Source: Gammaproteobacteria bacterium UBA3067 (GTDB lineage Bacteria > Pseudomonadota > Gammaproteobacteria > Pseudomonadales > UBA3067). From it: 40,419 bases of DNA. The notes beneath the pieces are model-generated. The model saw only the letters and a list, made by a program, of their open reading frames with translations. It did not search any database and had not been told where the DNA came from. The position numbers and the translations under genes were made by a program. This document shows positions 7,388-16,488 of this stretch, one piece after another; the stretch's first letter is position 1, and each line of letters begins with the position of its first letter. The stretch covers positions 1 to 40,419 of the forward strand of contig DFBZ01000054.1 of NCBI GenBank assembly GCA_002366835.1. The letters run 5' to 3'.

Positions 7388-8764
7388 TTACATGCTTTTA
7401 GCTTTTTCAAGCACTTCGTCGATAGAACCAACCATGTAGAAAGCTTGCTCTGGCAGATCATCGTAATCACCAGCAAGAATGCCCTGGAAACCCTGGATGG
7501 TATCTTTCAGAGAAACGTACTTACCAGGAGAACCTGTAAAAACTTCGGCTACGAAGAAAGGCTGTGATAAGAAACGTTCGATTTTACGTGCGCGAAATAC
7601 AGTATTTTTATCTGTCTCAGAGAGTTCATCCATACCCAAGATGGCGATGATATCTTTAAGCTCTTTGTAACGTTGCAATACGGATTGAACACCGCGCGCA
7701 ACATTATAATGCTCCTCACCAACAACCAAGGGGTCAAGCTGACGTGAAGTTGAATCCAGTGGATCAATCGCTGGGTAGATACCCAGTTCAGCAATCTTAC
7801 GAGACAGTACAACAGTTGCATCCAAGTGAGCAAAGGTCGTCGCAGGAGAAGGATCCGTCAAGTCATCTGCAGGTACATATACGGCTTGGATAGAAGTAAT
7901 AGAGCCTGTTTTGGTTGAAGTAATACGCTCTTGAAGAACACCCATTTCCTCAGCCAAAGTTGGCTGGTAACCCACCGCTGAAGGCATACGACCAAGGAGT
8001 GCGGATACTTCTGTTCCCGCCAGTGTATAGCGATAGATGTTATCAACAAAAAACAGTACGTCACGACCTTCATCACGGAATTTTTCTGCCATGGTTAAAC
8101 CGGTTAATGCTACACGCAGTCTATTTCCAGGAGGCTCATTCATCTGACCGTAAACGAGTGACACTTTGTCGATAACGTTTGAATCAGTCATCTCGTGGTA
8201 GAAATCATTTCCTTCACGAGTACGCTCACCAACACCGGCAAATACAGAAAAACCACTATGCTCGATGGCGATGTTACGAATTAACTCCATCATATTTACG
8301 GTTTTACCAACGCCCGCTCCACCGAAAAGTCCAACCTTGCCGCCCTTAGCAAAAGGGCAAACCAGATCGATAACCTTTATACCTGTTTCAAGCAAATCAT
8401 TGTTCGCTGCTTGATCAGAAAAACCAGGTGCTTTTCGATGAATAGATAAACGTTCTTTTTCACCAATAGGCCCTTTTTCATCAATAGGGTTACCCAGTAC
8501 GTCCATAATACGACCGAGAGTTTCAACTCCTACAGGCACTTGAATCGGTTCGTCTGTATTGCTTACATCCAGACCACGTTTCAAACCTTCCGTAGAGCCC
8601 ATGGCAATTGTACGGACAACACCATCACCCATCTGCTGTTGAACTTCTAATACGGTCTCAACATCATGCACATTCAATGCGTCATATACTTTCGGTACAG
8701 AATTTCGATCGAATTCTACGTCAATTACCGCGCCGATAATCTGTACGATACGTCCGCTACTCAT
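7388..8764 (-). CDS. atpD: ATP synthase F1 beta subunit
   Basis: Beta carries the catalytic nucleotide sites of F1. The 458-residue protein has the Walker A loop GGAGVGKT (about residue 150), VGERTREGNDFYHEM with the catalytic glutamate, Walker B FFVDNIYRYTLAGTEVSALL (usually LLFIDN), and the conserved ALLGRMPSAVGYQPTLAEEM, matching the DELSEED-type C-terminal domain further on (GMDELSETD). Length is as expected. It is separated from atpG by 57 bases, in which AAGGGGAAG serves as the ribosome site. Confidence 0.99.
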   Translation of the reverse strand: MSSGRIVQIIGAVIDVEFDRNSVPKVYDALNVHDVETVLEVQQQMGDGVVRTIAMGSTEGLKRGLDVSNTDEPIQVPVGVETLGRIMDVLGNPIDEKGPIGEKERLSIHRKAPGFSDQAANNDLLETGIKVIDLVCPFAKGGKVGLFGGAGVGKTVNMMELIRNIAIEHSGFSVFAGVGERTREGNDFYHEMTDSNVIDKVSLVYGQMNEPPGNRLRVALTGLTMAEKFRDEGRDVLFFVDNIYRYTLAGTEVSALLGRMPSAVGYQPTLAEEMGVLQERITSTKTGSITSIQAVYVPADDLTDPSPATTFAHLDATVVLSRKIAELGIYPAIDPLDSTSRQLDPLVVGEEHYNVARGVQSVLQRYKELKDIIAILGMDELSETDKNTVFRARKIERFLSQPFFVAEVFTGSPGKYVSLKDTIQGFQGILAGDYDDLPEQAFYMVGSIDEVLEKAKSM

Positions 8765-8821
8765 TGTCGCTTCCCCTTAAAATAATTAGCTAGGCTCGCA
8801 GCCCTAAAATAAGAATTTGTT

Positions 8822-9682
8822 TTAAACGGCTGCTGCGCCGCTTACTATTTCGGATAATTCCTGGGTAATTGCTGCTTGACGGGCTTTGTTATAAACCAGC
8901 TCCAAGTCATCAATTATATCACCCGCATTGTCAGTCGCATTTTTCATTGCGACACGGCGTGCTGCTTGCTCACATGAACCATTTTCCACAACAGACTGGT
9001 ACACCTGGCTTTCAATAAAGCGAACCAGCAGGGCATCTAGAACGGGCTTTGCTTCTGGCTCGTAGATATAATCCCAGTGATGCTCACGGCTTGTCTCTTC
9101 TTCCGCTTTAAGCGGCAGTAGCTGATGTACGCTGGGAGTTTGCGTCATAGAGTTTTCAAATTCGTTGTAGACGACATAAAGACGATCTATCTTCTTTTCG
9201 TCATAAGCGTCCAGCATCACCTTAATAGAACCAATCAAGTCATCGATACTTGGCTCTTCGCCCAGATTGGTAACACTGGCAAGCACATTACCGCCAACAC
9301 TACGAAAGAAAGATTGCGCTTTTGAACCGATCAAACAGAAATCAGCACCCACGCCGTTTTGATCCCACTGCGCAGCACTTTCAAGGGTTTTTTTGAATAG
9401 GTTAATATTCAAACCACCACAGAGACCACGGTCGGTTGAAACAACAATATAACCAACGCGATTCACTTCACGTTCGGCCATATAAGGGTGGTCGTACTCA
9501 GAATTTGAGTTTGCCAAATGAGCAACAACCTGGCGAATACGTGTTGCGTAAGGTTTAGAAGCTTCCATACGATCTTGAGCACGTCGCATTTTACTCGCAG
9601 CAACCATTTCCATCGCACTCGTAATCTTCTGAGTACTTTTGATACTGGCTATCTGACTTTTGACTTCTTTAGCACCGGCCAT
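8822..9682 (-). CDS. atpG: ATP synthase F1 gamma subunit
   Basis: Gamma is the rotating central shaft of F1. The 286-residue protein starts MAGAKEVKSQIASIKSTQKI with the conserved ITSAMEMVAASKMRRAQ, has the middle STDRGLCGGLN, and ends in MKNATDNAGDIIDDLELVYN followed by RQAAITQELSEIVSGAAA. These N- and C-terminal helices form the coiled coil that enters the alpha3beta3 ring. Length is typical. It stands 100 bases after atpA, a long gap for this operon, and the gap holds a stable hairpin. Confidence 0.98.
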   Translation of the reverse strand: MAGAKEVKSQIASIKSTQKITSAMEMVAASKMRRAQDRMEASKPYATRIRQVVAHLANSNSEYDHPYMAEREVNRVGYIVVSTDRGLCGGLNINLFKKTLESAAQWDQNGVGADFCLIGSKAQSFFRSVGGNVLASVTNLGEEPSIDDLIGSIKVMLDAYDEKKIDRLYVVYNEFENSMTQTPSVHQLLPLKAEEETSREHHWDYIYEPEAKPVLDALLVRFIESQVYQSVVENGSCEQAARRVAMKNATDNAGDIIDDLELVYNKARQAAITQELSEIVSGAAAV

Positions 9683-9746
9683 AATATTACCGAAAAGTAA
9701 AAATTTATCTAAAAATCAAACTACCTAAAACCTGAAAAAGCATGAA

Positions 9747-9776
9747 AAGCTCTGCCAGACTTATCCGGCAGAGCTT
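9747..9776 (-). promoter_or_regulatory. Intra-operon hairpin between atpA and atpG
   Basis: A perfect 10-base-pair inverted repeat, AAGCTCTGCC (9747-9756) and GGCAGAGCTT (9767-9776), encloses a 10-base loop. It starts 6 bases after the atpA stop codon. On the transcribed (minus) strand only a short T run (TTTT) follows, so it could be a partial terminator, an RNase-resistant 3' end or a processing site rather than a full stop. It is directly visible; its role is inference. Confidence 0.7.
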
Positions 9777-9782
9777 CTGCAT

Positions 9783-11327
9783 TTACCAAGTTTGAGTAGA
9801 TTTAAAGCTTTCCAAAGCAGACTTAAACTCACCGGCAATTTCTTTATTGTAATCGCCAGTTTCATTCACTTTATCCATCAACGCTTTATGCTCTGCGTTC
9901 ATGTAAGCGTGTAACGCCGCTTCGAAATCTCCAATTTTGGCAACTTCAACACCTTCCAAATAGCCTTCGTTCGCGGCATAAAGAGAGATACCCATTTCAG
10001 CGACAGAAAGTGGAGAGTATTGCTTTTGCTTCATCAGCTCTGTAACCGCTGTACCATGCTCAAGCTGTTTACGAGTTGCTTCATCAAGGTCAGAGGCGAA
10101 CTGGGCAAATGCTGCCAGTTCACGGTATTGAGCCAAGGCAAGACGCACACCACCACCGAGTTTTTTAATCACCTTAGTTTGTGCTGAGCCGCCTACACGC
10201 GACACAGATAAACCAGCGTTAATCGCAGGGCGGATACCGGCGTTAAACAAATCAGTTTCGAGAAAGATCTGACCATCAGTAATAGAAATTACGTTGGTAG
10301 GTACGAACGCAGATACATCACCACCTTGGGTTTCAATGATAGGTAGCGCTGTTAATGAACCTGTTTTACCTTTCACTTCACCGTTGGTGAACTTTTCTAC
10401 ATACTCAACGTTTACACGCGCTGAACGTTCTAACAAACGAGAGTGTAGATAGAACACGTCTCCAGGATAAGCTTCACGTCCAGGTGGTCGACGCAACAGT
10501 AGTGAAATTTGACGATAAGCCCATGCTTGCTTAGTAAGATCATCATAAACGATCAGTGCATCTTCACCACGATCACGGAAGTATTCACCCATGGTGCAGC
10601 CGGAAAAAGGTGCAATGTACTGTAATGCTGCAGGATCAGAAGCTGATGCTGCAACAATGATGGTGTGCTCCAGAGCGCCATGCTCTTCGAGTTTGGCTAC
10701 AACGTTAGCGATAGAAGATTGTTTCTGACCGATCGCAACGTAGACACATGTAATGCCTGTACCTTTCTGGTTGATAATGGCATCAATCGCTACAGCTGAT
10801 TTTCCGATCTGGCGATCGCCGATAATCAATTCACGCTGTCCACGTCCAACAGGTACCATCGCATCGATGGACTTAAGACCCGTTTGCACTGGCTGATCTA
10901 CTGATTGGCGTTCAATAACACCTGGGGCTACTTTTTCAATAGGAGAGGTGCCATCCGAAGAGATAGGCCCTTTACCATCAATAGGGTTGCCCAGGGGGTC
11001 AACAACACGACCCAGTAGACCGCGACCAACCGGTACTTCAAGAATACGCCCGGTACATTTGGCTTTCTGGCCTTCTGCAATATTCAGGTAATCACCCAGA
11101 ACAACAGCGCCCACGGAATCTCTTTCAAGGTTAAGCGCCATGCCATAAACGCCACCTTCAAATTCAATCATCTCACCGTACATTACATCGGCAAGACCAT
11201 GAATACGGATAATACCATCAGATACACTGACGATGGTGCCTTCATTTCGGGCTTCTGAACTGACGTCCAAGGAGCTAATACGATCTTTGATCAGCTCACT
11301 TATTTCAGATGGGTTGAGTTGCTGCAT
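9783..11327 (-). CDS. atpA: ATP synthase F1 alpha subunit
   Basis: Alpha alternates with beta in the F1 hexamer and holds the regulatory nucleotide sites. The 514-residue protein begins MQQLNPSEISELIKDRI. It carries the Walker A GDRQIGKS (about residue 170; Ile where many species have Thr), the ALIVYDDLTKQAWAYRQISL Walker B region, LLRRPPGREAYPGDVFYLHS, and the arginine-finger segment VSRVGGSAQ. All are normal for gammaproteobacteria. It follows atpH by 30 bases, and the atpA/atpG junction is marked by a hairpin. Confidence 0.99.
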   Translation of the reverse strand: MQQLNPSEISELIKDRISSLDVSSEARNEGTIVSVSDGIIRIHGLADVMYGEMIEFEGGVYGMALNLERDSVGAVVLGDYLNIAEGQKAKCTGRILEVPVGRGLLGRVVDPLGNPIDGKGPISSDGTSPIEKVAPGVIERQSVDQPVQTGLKSIDAMVPVGRGQRELIIGDRQIGKSAVAIDAIINQKGTGITCVYVAIGQKQSSIANVVAKLEEHGALEHTIIVAASASDPAALQYIAPFSGCTMGEYFRDRGEDALIVYDDLTKQAWAYRQISLLLRRPPGREAYPGDVFYLHSRLLERSARVNVEYVEKFTNGEVKGKTGSLTALPIIETQGGDVSAFVPTNVISITDGQIFLETDLFNAGIRPAINAGLSVSRVGGSAQTKVIKKLGGGVRLALAQYRELAAFAQFASDLDEATRKQLEHGTAVTELMKQKQYSPLSVAEMGISLYAANEGYLEGVEVAKIGDFEAALHAYMNAEHKALMDKVNETGDYNKEIAGEFKSALESFKSTQTW

Positions 11328-11357
11328 TCTCTTTCCCTCGCTGTTCCCAGCAAAATT

Positions 11358-11894
11358 CTATGAATTCAAACTTTCGCCCAGCTTAGCGAGTTTGCCGCGT
11401 ACTGAGCCATCTATAACCATATCACCGGCACGAATAACTAGACCGCCGATCAAGGATTTATCCATTTCACTACTAATTTGAATCTCTCGACCCAAACGTG
11501 CTTTCAGAGACTGGGCAAGTTTATCTGCCTCATCTGAAACCAAGTTATAAGCAGTGGTCACTGTTACTTCTATTGTTTTTTCCTGCTCTGCTTTTAAAAG
11601 CTCAAACAATTCAGAAATTACAGGTAATAGCTCAAGGCGACCATTTTCCGCTAGTAGGAAAATAAAATTCTTACCTTGTGCATCCAGCTTTTCTGCAACA
11701 ATAGAAATGATTGCTTCTGCTTTTTGCTCGGATGTCATACTGGGGCTTTGTAGTACCAGTCGCATCTGTGCATCATTTGTCACTGCGGCAACAAAACTAA
11801 GCATTGTTGACCACTGATCGAGGGCCTTTTGCTCAAGCGCAAATTGAAAAGCCGCTTTAGCGTAAGGTCGTGCAATCGTCGTTATTTCGGCCAT
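11358..11894 (-). CDS. atpH: ATP synthase F1 delta subunit
   Basis: Delta clamps the peripheral stalk (b2) to the top of F1. The 178-residue protein starts MAEITTIARPYAKAAFQFAL, the usual N-terminal helical bundle that binds alpha, and ends in the conserved IGGLVIRAGDMVIDGSVRGK. Length is standard. It sits 12 bases after atpF and 30 bases before atpA in the expected order. Confidence 0.97.
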   Translation of the reverse strand: MAEITTIARPYAKAAFQFALEQKALDQWSTMLSFVAAVTNDAQMRLVLQSPSMTSEQKAEAIISIVAEKLDAQGKNFIFLLAENGRLELLPVISELFELLKAEQEKTIEVTVTTAYNLVSDEADKLAQSLKARLGREIQISSEMDKSLIGGLVIRAGDMVIDGSVRGKLAKLGESLNS

Positions 11895-11906
11895 TTACGG
11901 TACCTG

Positions 11907-12377
11907 CTAAAGCTCTGCTGCCAAATTGTTTAACATTTCGCTGTGAGCATTTTGGTCAACACTGCTTGCGAGAATTTTCTCAGCGCCAGCGATAGCAAGT
12001 ACTGCTACCTGTTGACGTAAAGCTTCTTTCGCACTGTTAACTTCCTGTTCGATATCTGCTTGTGCAGCTTGCTTAAGACGCTCACCTTCTTTAATGGCTA
12101 TGTCCTTTGCTTCTTCAACAATTTGATTGCCGCGCTTATTCGCTTGGTCAATCAAAGACGCTGACTGCTGCTTGGCTTCTTTAAGTTGGTTCTCAACTTC
12201 AGCTTTTGCCAAATCAAGCTCTGCTTGTGCTTTTTCAGCATTTTGCAGGCCTTCACTCATCTGCTGTTGACGCTCTTGCATCGCAGCAGTTAACGGTGGC
12301 CAAACATACTTCATGCAGAACCATACAAAGATGGTGAATGAGATAGCTTGGCCAATTAGCGTTGCATTAATATTCAC
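11907..12377 (-). CDS. atpF: ATP synthase Fo subunit b
   Basis: Subunit b forms the dimeric peripheral stalk. One N-terminal membrane helix (about residues 6-26, ending FCMKYVWPPLTAAM) is followed by a long charged coiled coil rich in Ala, Glu, Lys and Gln. The C-terminal end, AIAGAEKILASSVDQNAH, contacts delta. The 156 residues equal the E. coli length. The single b gene, with no b' paralogue, fits a homodimeric stalk. Confidence 0.97.
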   Translation of the reverse strand: MNINATLIGQAISFTIFVWFCMKYVWPPLTAAMQERQQQMSEGLQNAEKAQAELDLAKAEVENQLKEAKQQSASLIDQANKRGNQIVEEAKDIAIKEGERLKQAAQADIEQEVNSAKEALRQQVAVLAIAGAEKILASSVDQNAHSEMLNNLAAEL

Positions 12378-12422
12378 GCTGGCACCTCAAGTTAATTTTC
12401 CTAAGGATAAAAAGGCTTACGC

Positions 12423-12662
12423 TTAAGCGGCCAATACGAAGATCATGTACATTCCGATACCAACACCGATCATAGGTACCGCATCAAGAAGACCAGCCAT
12501 CAGGAACATTTTACCTTGTAGCATAGGAGCCATTTCTGGCTGACGTGCTGAACCTTCCAGCAAACGACCACCCAATAGGCCAAAGCCAATTGCGGTACCA
12601 AGGGCACCCAGTCCAATAATTAGAGCGGCGGCAATTACTACTAATGCGCTTGCAGTTTCCAT
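12423..12662 (-). CDS. atpE: ATP synthase Fo subunit c
   Basis: Subunit c forms the proton-driven rotor ring. The 79-residue hairpin has helix 1 with glycine repeats (LGALGTAIGFGLLGG), a polar loop with the conserved ARQP (residues 39-42) that contacts gamma/epsilon, and helix 2 with the proton-carrying Asp60 in AGLLDAVPMIGVG. The aspartate and the lack of the known sodium-ligand pattern indicate a proton-driven enzyme. It is 45 bases upstream of atpF. The protein is so hydrophobic that its insertion depends on YidC, encoded elsewhere in this window. Confidence 0.98.
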   Translation of the reverse strand: METASALVVIAAALIIGLGALGTAIGFGLLGGRLLEGSARQPEMAPMLQGKMFLMAGLLDAVPMIGVGIGMYMIFVLAA

Positions 12663-12710
12663 TTTATCTCCCAGTTTAGGTTTTTTGGTTAAAGTAGAAC
12701 TTAGTGTCTC

Positions 12711-13541
12711 TTAATGACTTTCATGAGCCATTGCGAGGTAAACAATTGTAAGTACCATGAAGATGAACGCTTGCAAGGTAATTACCAGTATGTGAAATAT
12801 CGCCCAGGGTACAGACAGTGACCATTGTATCCAGGCTGGCAACAAAGCGATCAAGATAAAAATCATCTCGCCCGCATACATGTTTCCGAAAAGTCGTAAT
12901 CCAAGCGAAATTGGTTTGGTCACTAAGTTTAATATTTCAAGAAAAAGGTTAAAAGGGATAAAAGCAGGGTGCTCAAAAGGGTTTCGGGCTAATTCATTAA
13001 AGAAGCCACCCGCACCTTTTTCTTTTACGCTATAAAATAGAATAAGAACAAATACGGAAAGCGACATACCCATGGTGATATTGGGATCGGTAGAGGGCAC
13101 GACTTTCATGTATTCAACACCAAGCAGATGAAAAATCTGAGGAATAAAATCTACCGGTATTAAATCCATAAAGTTCATTAAAAACACCCAGACAAAGATG
13201 GTCAGGGCAAGTGGAGCAATCAAAGGGTTCACTTTGTGGAATGAATCTTTAACAGTGCTATCGATAAAGTCCACAATCATTTCAACAAAATTTTGCATGC
13301 CTGTTGGTACGCCAGCGGTCGCTTTTGACGCAACTGATTTAAACAAGAGCAAAAAAATCACGCCTAGACCGATTGACCATCCAAGACTATCAACATTTAA
13401 CGCCCAAAAACCCATTTCGGCCGCTTCAGCGCCGCTATGAGCAAAACCCCAGGTGCCATCAGGGTGCTGACCATAGGTTAGATTGGTCAGGTGATGTTTA
13501 ATATATGCGCTTGAAGCACTACCGGTAGTTTCAGCGGACAT
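12711..13541 (-). CDS. atpB: ATP synthase Fo subunit a
   Basis: Subunit a provides the two proton half-channels next to the c-ring. The 276-residue protein has five or six hydrophobic segments. The key arginine lies in ISLGLRLFGNMYAGEMIF, and the conserved FMNFMDLIPVD precedes it. The N-terminus is a polar stretch facing the periplasm. Length is near the usual 271-290. It is 17 bases after atpI and 48 bases before atpE. Confidence 0.98.
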   Translation of the reverse strand: MSAETTGSASSAYIKHHLTNLTYGQHPDGTWGFAHSGAEAAEMGFWALNVDSLGWSIGLGVIFLLLFKSVASKATAGVPTGMQNFVEMIVDFIDSTVKDSFHKVNPLIAPLALTIFVWVFLMNFMDLIPVDFIPQIFHLLGVEYMKVVPSTDPNITMGMSLSVFVLILFYSVKEKGAGGFFNELARNPFEHPAFIPFNLFLEILNLVTKPISLGLRLFGNMYAGEMIFILIALLPAWIQWSLSVPWAIFHILVITLQAFIFMVLTIVYLAMAHESH

Positions 13542-13558
13542 TGAGTTTCCTAAACTTT

Positions 13559-13978
13559 TTATTTATTACGTTTTTTGTCAGCGAGCAATTTATTACCAAA
13601 TAGAGGCATAAACCATGCTGCAGCCTGTACGACAAAAAAAGCCAACAACAGAGCCCCAGCATTACGGGGTTCTTTCAAAACATCTAACCATTTAAAAGCG
13701 ATCGCAAAACAAACCACGATAATGGCAAACTTCCCGGCTTCAGCAGAGTAAAAGGACTTCGCGATCTCCTGAGAGAGGCGAGCGCCTGAGTACCTGAAAA
13801 CCTTCGCAGTAAAGTATGCATTTGCTAAAAAACTAATTCCCGCACCGACTGAAACAGAAAGGGCTAAACCGTCGCTGTTTAGAAAAAATGCGATAAAACT
13901 GAGCAAAGCTGCTACACAAAACTGCAACGCTACAATCTTTTTTGCCTCGTCACGCTGTTTTTGATTAATCACTTTCAC
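13559..13978 (-). CDS. atpI: ATP synthase assembly-associated protein AtpI
   Basis: AtpI is a small membrane protein at the head of many atp operons that helps c-ring assembly and is often dispensable. Four hydrophobic segments are visible (for example ALQFCVAALLSFIAFFL and ALLLAFFVVQAAAWFMPLF), with the family's short basic N-terminus and C-terminus. The frame is open from a TTG at 14008, but I choose the GTG at 13978 (MKVINQKQRDEAKKIV, 139 residues). A GGGG ribosome site lies about 10 bases upstream, and the number of residues before the first membrane segment then resembles other AtpI proteins. GTG codons at 13993 and 13972 cannot be excluded. First gene of the operon. Confidence 0.87.
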   Translation of the reverse strand: MKVINQKQRDEAKKIVALQFCVAALLSFIAFFLNSDGLALSVSVGAGISFLANAYFTAKVFRYSGARLSQEIAKSFYSAEAGKFAIIVVCFAIAFKWLDVLKEPRNAGALLLAFFVVQAAAWFMPLFGNKLLADKKRNK

Positions 13979-14034
13979 AAAAACCAACCCCACGTAACCA
14001 AGCAACAAAAATTACAAACCTGCAGCGGGCGGGA

Positions 14035-14063
14035 ATTATAAAGTGGTTCTATACGGGACACAA
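14035..14063 (-). promoter_or_regulatory. ATP synthase operon promoter
   Basis: On the minus strand a perfect -10 TATAAT (14035-14040) has a weak -35 TTGTGT (14058-14063) at 17 bases. Transcription would start near 14028, giving a leader of about 50 bases before the chosen atpI start. This is the only good promoter-like element between parB and atpI. Confidence 0.65.
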
Positions 14064-14108
14064 GAGCAGATTCTCAATGTTATGTAACTAAAGGGATAAC
14101 CCATAAAC

Positions 14109-14972
14109 CTAGTGGATATGAGCGAGGATACCGTCTAGTTCATCGAGGTTGTTATAGTGAATGGTTAACTTGCCTTTACCTTTTGCATTAGCCTGAACCA
14201 AAACCTTGGCACCCAGTTTTTCAGCGACACTCTCTTCCAGGGCTTTAATATCCGGATCAATTCTTGATGCTATCGCTGGATTTTCATTTTCAGCAAGTAG
14301 TTTTCTCACCAACGACTCAGCTTGTCGAACCGATAATGATTTTGCTACAACTTGTCGCGCCGCAGTCACTTGTTTATCGCCGCTTAGACTGAGCAGAGCG
14401 CGTGCGTGGCCCATTTCCAGGTCACCGTGTTCCAACATGCGTTTAACGGATTCAGATAAACTCATTAATCGTAGAAGGTTCGTTATGGTGGTGCGTGACT
14501 TGCCAACGGAGTCTGCTACCTGTTGCTGCGTGAGTTCAAATTCCTTCTGTAGCCTGTGCAGGGCGCCCGCTTCTTCGATGGGGTTGAGGTTTTCCCGTTG
14601 GATATTCTCAATCAGCGACATGGCAATGGCCGCATCATCGGGCACATCTTTTACTACTGCTGGAATGGTGTCGAGCCCTGCAATCTGGGTGGCTCGCCAA
14701 CGCCGCTCACCTGCAATTATTTCGTATTTATTCTTGGATATTGGGCGCACCACGATGGGTTGCATCACACCTTGTTTGCGAATGGATTGTGCTAATTCTT
14801 CCAGAGCCTCGCTGTGCATATCCTGGCGAGGCTGGTACTTACCCCTTTGCAATAGATCAATAGGAATTTGCTGGAGAATTTCCTTTTCATTTGAATCACT
14901 ATCAAGGGTCGTGCTGGTACTGCCCAGCAGCGCATCCAATCCTTTACCTAAACCGCGTTTTTTGGCTGCCAT
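14109..14972 (-). CDS. parB: Chromosome-partitioning protein ParB
   Basis: ParB is a CTP-dependent clamp that loads at parS sites and organises the origin for segregation. The 287-residue protein opens MAAKKRGLGKGLDALLG, the N-terminal peptide that stimulates ParA. It then has the ParB/Srx nucleotide-binding domain with GKYQPRQDM, IVVRPISKNKYEIIAGERRW and LIENIQRENLNPIEEA. A central helix-turn-helix (LTQQQVADSVGKSRTTITNL) reads parS, and a C-terminal dimerisation domain follows. It is 63 bases after parA. Two matching parS sequences are found inside recF, 11-13 kb away. Confidence 0.97.
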   Translation of the reverse strand: MAAKKRGLGKGLDALLGSTSTTLDSDSNEKEILQQIPIDLLQRGKYQPRQDMHSEALEELAQSIRKQGVMQPIVVRPISKNKYEIIAGERRWRATQIAGLDTIPAVVKDVPDDAAIAMSLIENIQRENLNPIEEAGALHRLQKEFELTQQQVADSVGKSRTTITNLLRLMSLSESVKRMLEHGDLEMGHARALLSLSGDKQVTAARQVVAKSLSVRQAESLVRKLLAENENPAIASRIDPDIKALEESVAEKLGAKVLVQANAKGKGKLTIHYNNLDELDGILAHIH

Positions 14973-15035
14973 GATGAGATCCTTTTTATTTCAGTCCTTG
15001 AGAGTGTGTTTTAGCCAGCATTGTTTAACAAACGC

Positions 15036-15824
15036 TTACGCTTTCGCTAATTTTTTCTTTTTCTCTAGGCGCATTAATTCACCTGCCAACGCCAGGTAGG
15101 CGGTAGCCCCCTTGGACTTTTTGTCATAGTGCAACGCCGGTACGCCGTGACTAGGCGCTTCGGCTAAACGGACGTTTCGTGGAATAGTGGTTTGATATAC
15201 ACGATCGCCAAAGTGTTCAATTAGCTGATTAGTGACATCTCGAGTAAGGCTATTACGAGGATCGTACATGGTGCGCAATATACCTTCGATTTCCAGATGA
15301 GAGTTAACGGCATGTTTAATTTTATGGATGGTCCGCACCAGGGAACTAAGGCCTTCCAGCGCATAGTATTCACACTGAACGGGTATTAACACAGAATCGG
15401 CGGCGGTGAGTGCATTCACCGTTAACATGCTTAACGCAGGAGGGCAGTCGATGATAATGTAATCATAGGCATCGGCAATAGTGGCAATTTTCTGCTTTAA
15501 GCGGTATTCCCGATGGGGAAGGCTCACCAGTTCAATCTCTGCGGCCGTTAGGTCATCGTTGCTGGCAATAACTTGTAAGCACTTGTCATATTGGCTGGGA
15601 GTAATCACGCTTTCGATGGGCGTATCACTCACCAGTACATCGTAAATGGTGTTTTCTTGCTCATTTTTCTCAATACCACAACCCATGGTGGCGTTGCCCT
15701 GGGGGTCCATATCAATTAACAGGGTTTTTTTCTTACATGCAGCCAATGATGCGGCAAGATTTACACTAGTAGTGGTTTTACCCACTCCCCCTTTTTGATT
15801 TGTTACAGCAATTATTTTCGTCAT
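15036..15824 (-). CDS. parA: Chromosome-partitioning ATPase ParA (Soj)
   Basis: ParA is a deviant-Walker ATPase that binds DNA non-specifically and moves ParB-parS complexes. The 262-residue protein has KGGVGKTT (residues 11-18, with the signature first lysine), the switch LLIDMDPQGNATMG, and YIIIDCPPALSML as Walker B. The lack of an N-terminal DNA-binding domain marks it as the short chromosomal type rather than a plasmid ParA. It lies 37 bases after rsmG; mnmG-rsmG-parA-parB is probably one transcript. The C-terminus is lysine-rich. Confidence 0.97.
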   Translation of the reverse strand: MTKIIAVTNQKGGVGKTTTSVNLAASLAACKKKTLLIDMDPQGNATMGCGIEKNEQENTIYDVLVSDTPIESVITPSQYDKCLQVIASNDDLTAAEIELVSLPHREYRLKQKIATIADAYDYIIIDCPPALSMLTVNALTAADSVLIPVQCEYYALEGLSSLVRTIHKIKHAVNSHLEIEGILRTMYDPRNSLTRDVTNQLIEHFGDRVYQTTIPRNVRLAEAPSHGVPALHYDKKSKGATAYLALAGELMRLEKKKKLAKA

Positions 15825-15861
15825 GGTAAAAGTTGTGGGGGGCTCGTAAGTGAGGCCAAGG

Positions 15862-16488
15862 TTAAGCCAGGCGTTTGATGATCACTAGGTGCCTTTCCTC
15901 ATCCAGAAAGGGAACGGTGATTGGTTGTATTTTTTCAAGGTTATACGTCGTTGGGAGCTGTTCCACTTCCTGATCGGGAAGCTTGCCTTTCATGGCATAA
16001 AACTTCCCCCCTACGGCTAGAAGTTCGTTCAGCAGAGAAACGCTATCCGCCAATGTTGCAAATGCCCGGCTGGTGACAGCGGGGTAGGCTTGTTGCGGAT
16101 GGTATGTTTCAGCCCTGGACTTTGCAACCTTTACATTAGCCAACTCAAGTTCAATTCTGACCTGATTGATAAAACGGGTTTTTTTTCCATTGCTATCGAG
16201 CAGTAGGTAATTTTTATCGGGATAAACAATCGCCAATACGATTCCGGGCAAGCCTGCGCCAGTTCCAAGATCGACCACATCGCTTTCTCGTATATGGGAA
16301 ACAACGGATAAACTATCCACTAGGTGGCGAATCACCATTTGCTCAGGATCGCGTATTGCGGTGAGGTTATACGCTTTGTTCCAATCTTGTAAGAGTTGGT
16401 GATAAGTAAGCAAGGCCAGTATTTGCTCTTCGCTCAGTGTTAGTTGAAGTTGTTCGATACCAGCACGTAGTAGGGACTCACAGGACAT
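15862..16488 (-). CDS. rsmG: 16S rRNA (guanine-N7) methyltransferase RsmG
   Basis: RsmG (formerly GidB) methylates G527 of 16S rRNA using S-adenosylmethionine. The 208-residue protein has the N-terminal helices with LLTYHQLLQDWNKAYNLTAI, the SAM-binding loop VVDLGTGAGLPGIVLA, and the family's AVTSRAFATL. Length is as in E. coli (207). Its start codon overlaps the mnmG stop by one base (TGATG), so translation is coupled. Confidence 0.97.
   Translation of the reverse strand: MSCESLLRAGIEQLQLTLSEEQILALLTYHQLLQDWNKAYNLTAIRDPEQMVIRHLVDSLSVVSHIRESDVVDLGTGAGLPGIVLAIVYPDKNYLLLDSNGKKTRFINQVRIELELANVKVAKSRAETYHPQQAYPAVTSRAFATLADSVSLLNELLAVGGKFYAMKGKLPDQEVEQLPTTYNLEKIQPITVPFLDEERHLVIIKRLA

Noticed and set aside
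12423..12662. A sodium-driven ATP synthase, given the neighbouring sodium symporter
   Set aside because: Subunit c has the proton-type Asp60 and lacks the sodium-ligand residues known from sodium-driven c-rings.
14206..15099. A long open frame (297 codons) antisense to parB and the end of parA
   Set aside because: Its product is Ser/Arg/Cys-rich with no recognisable domain, and it is a shadow of two well-supported genes on the other strand.
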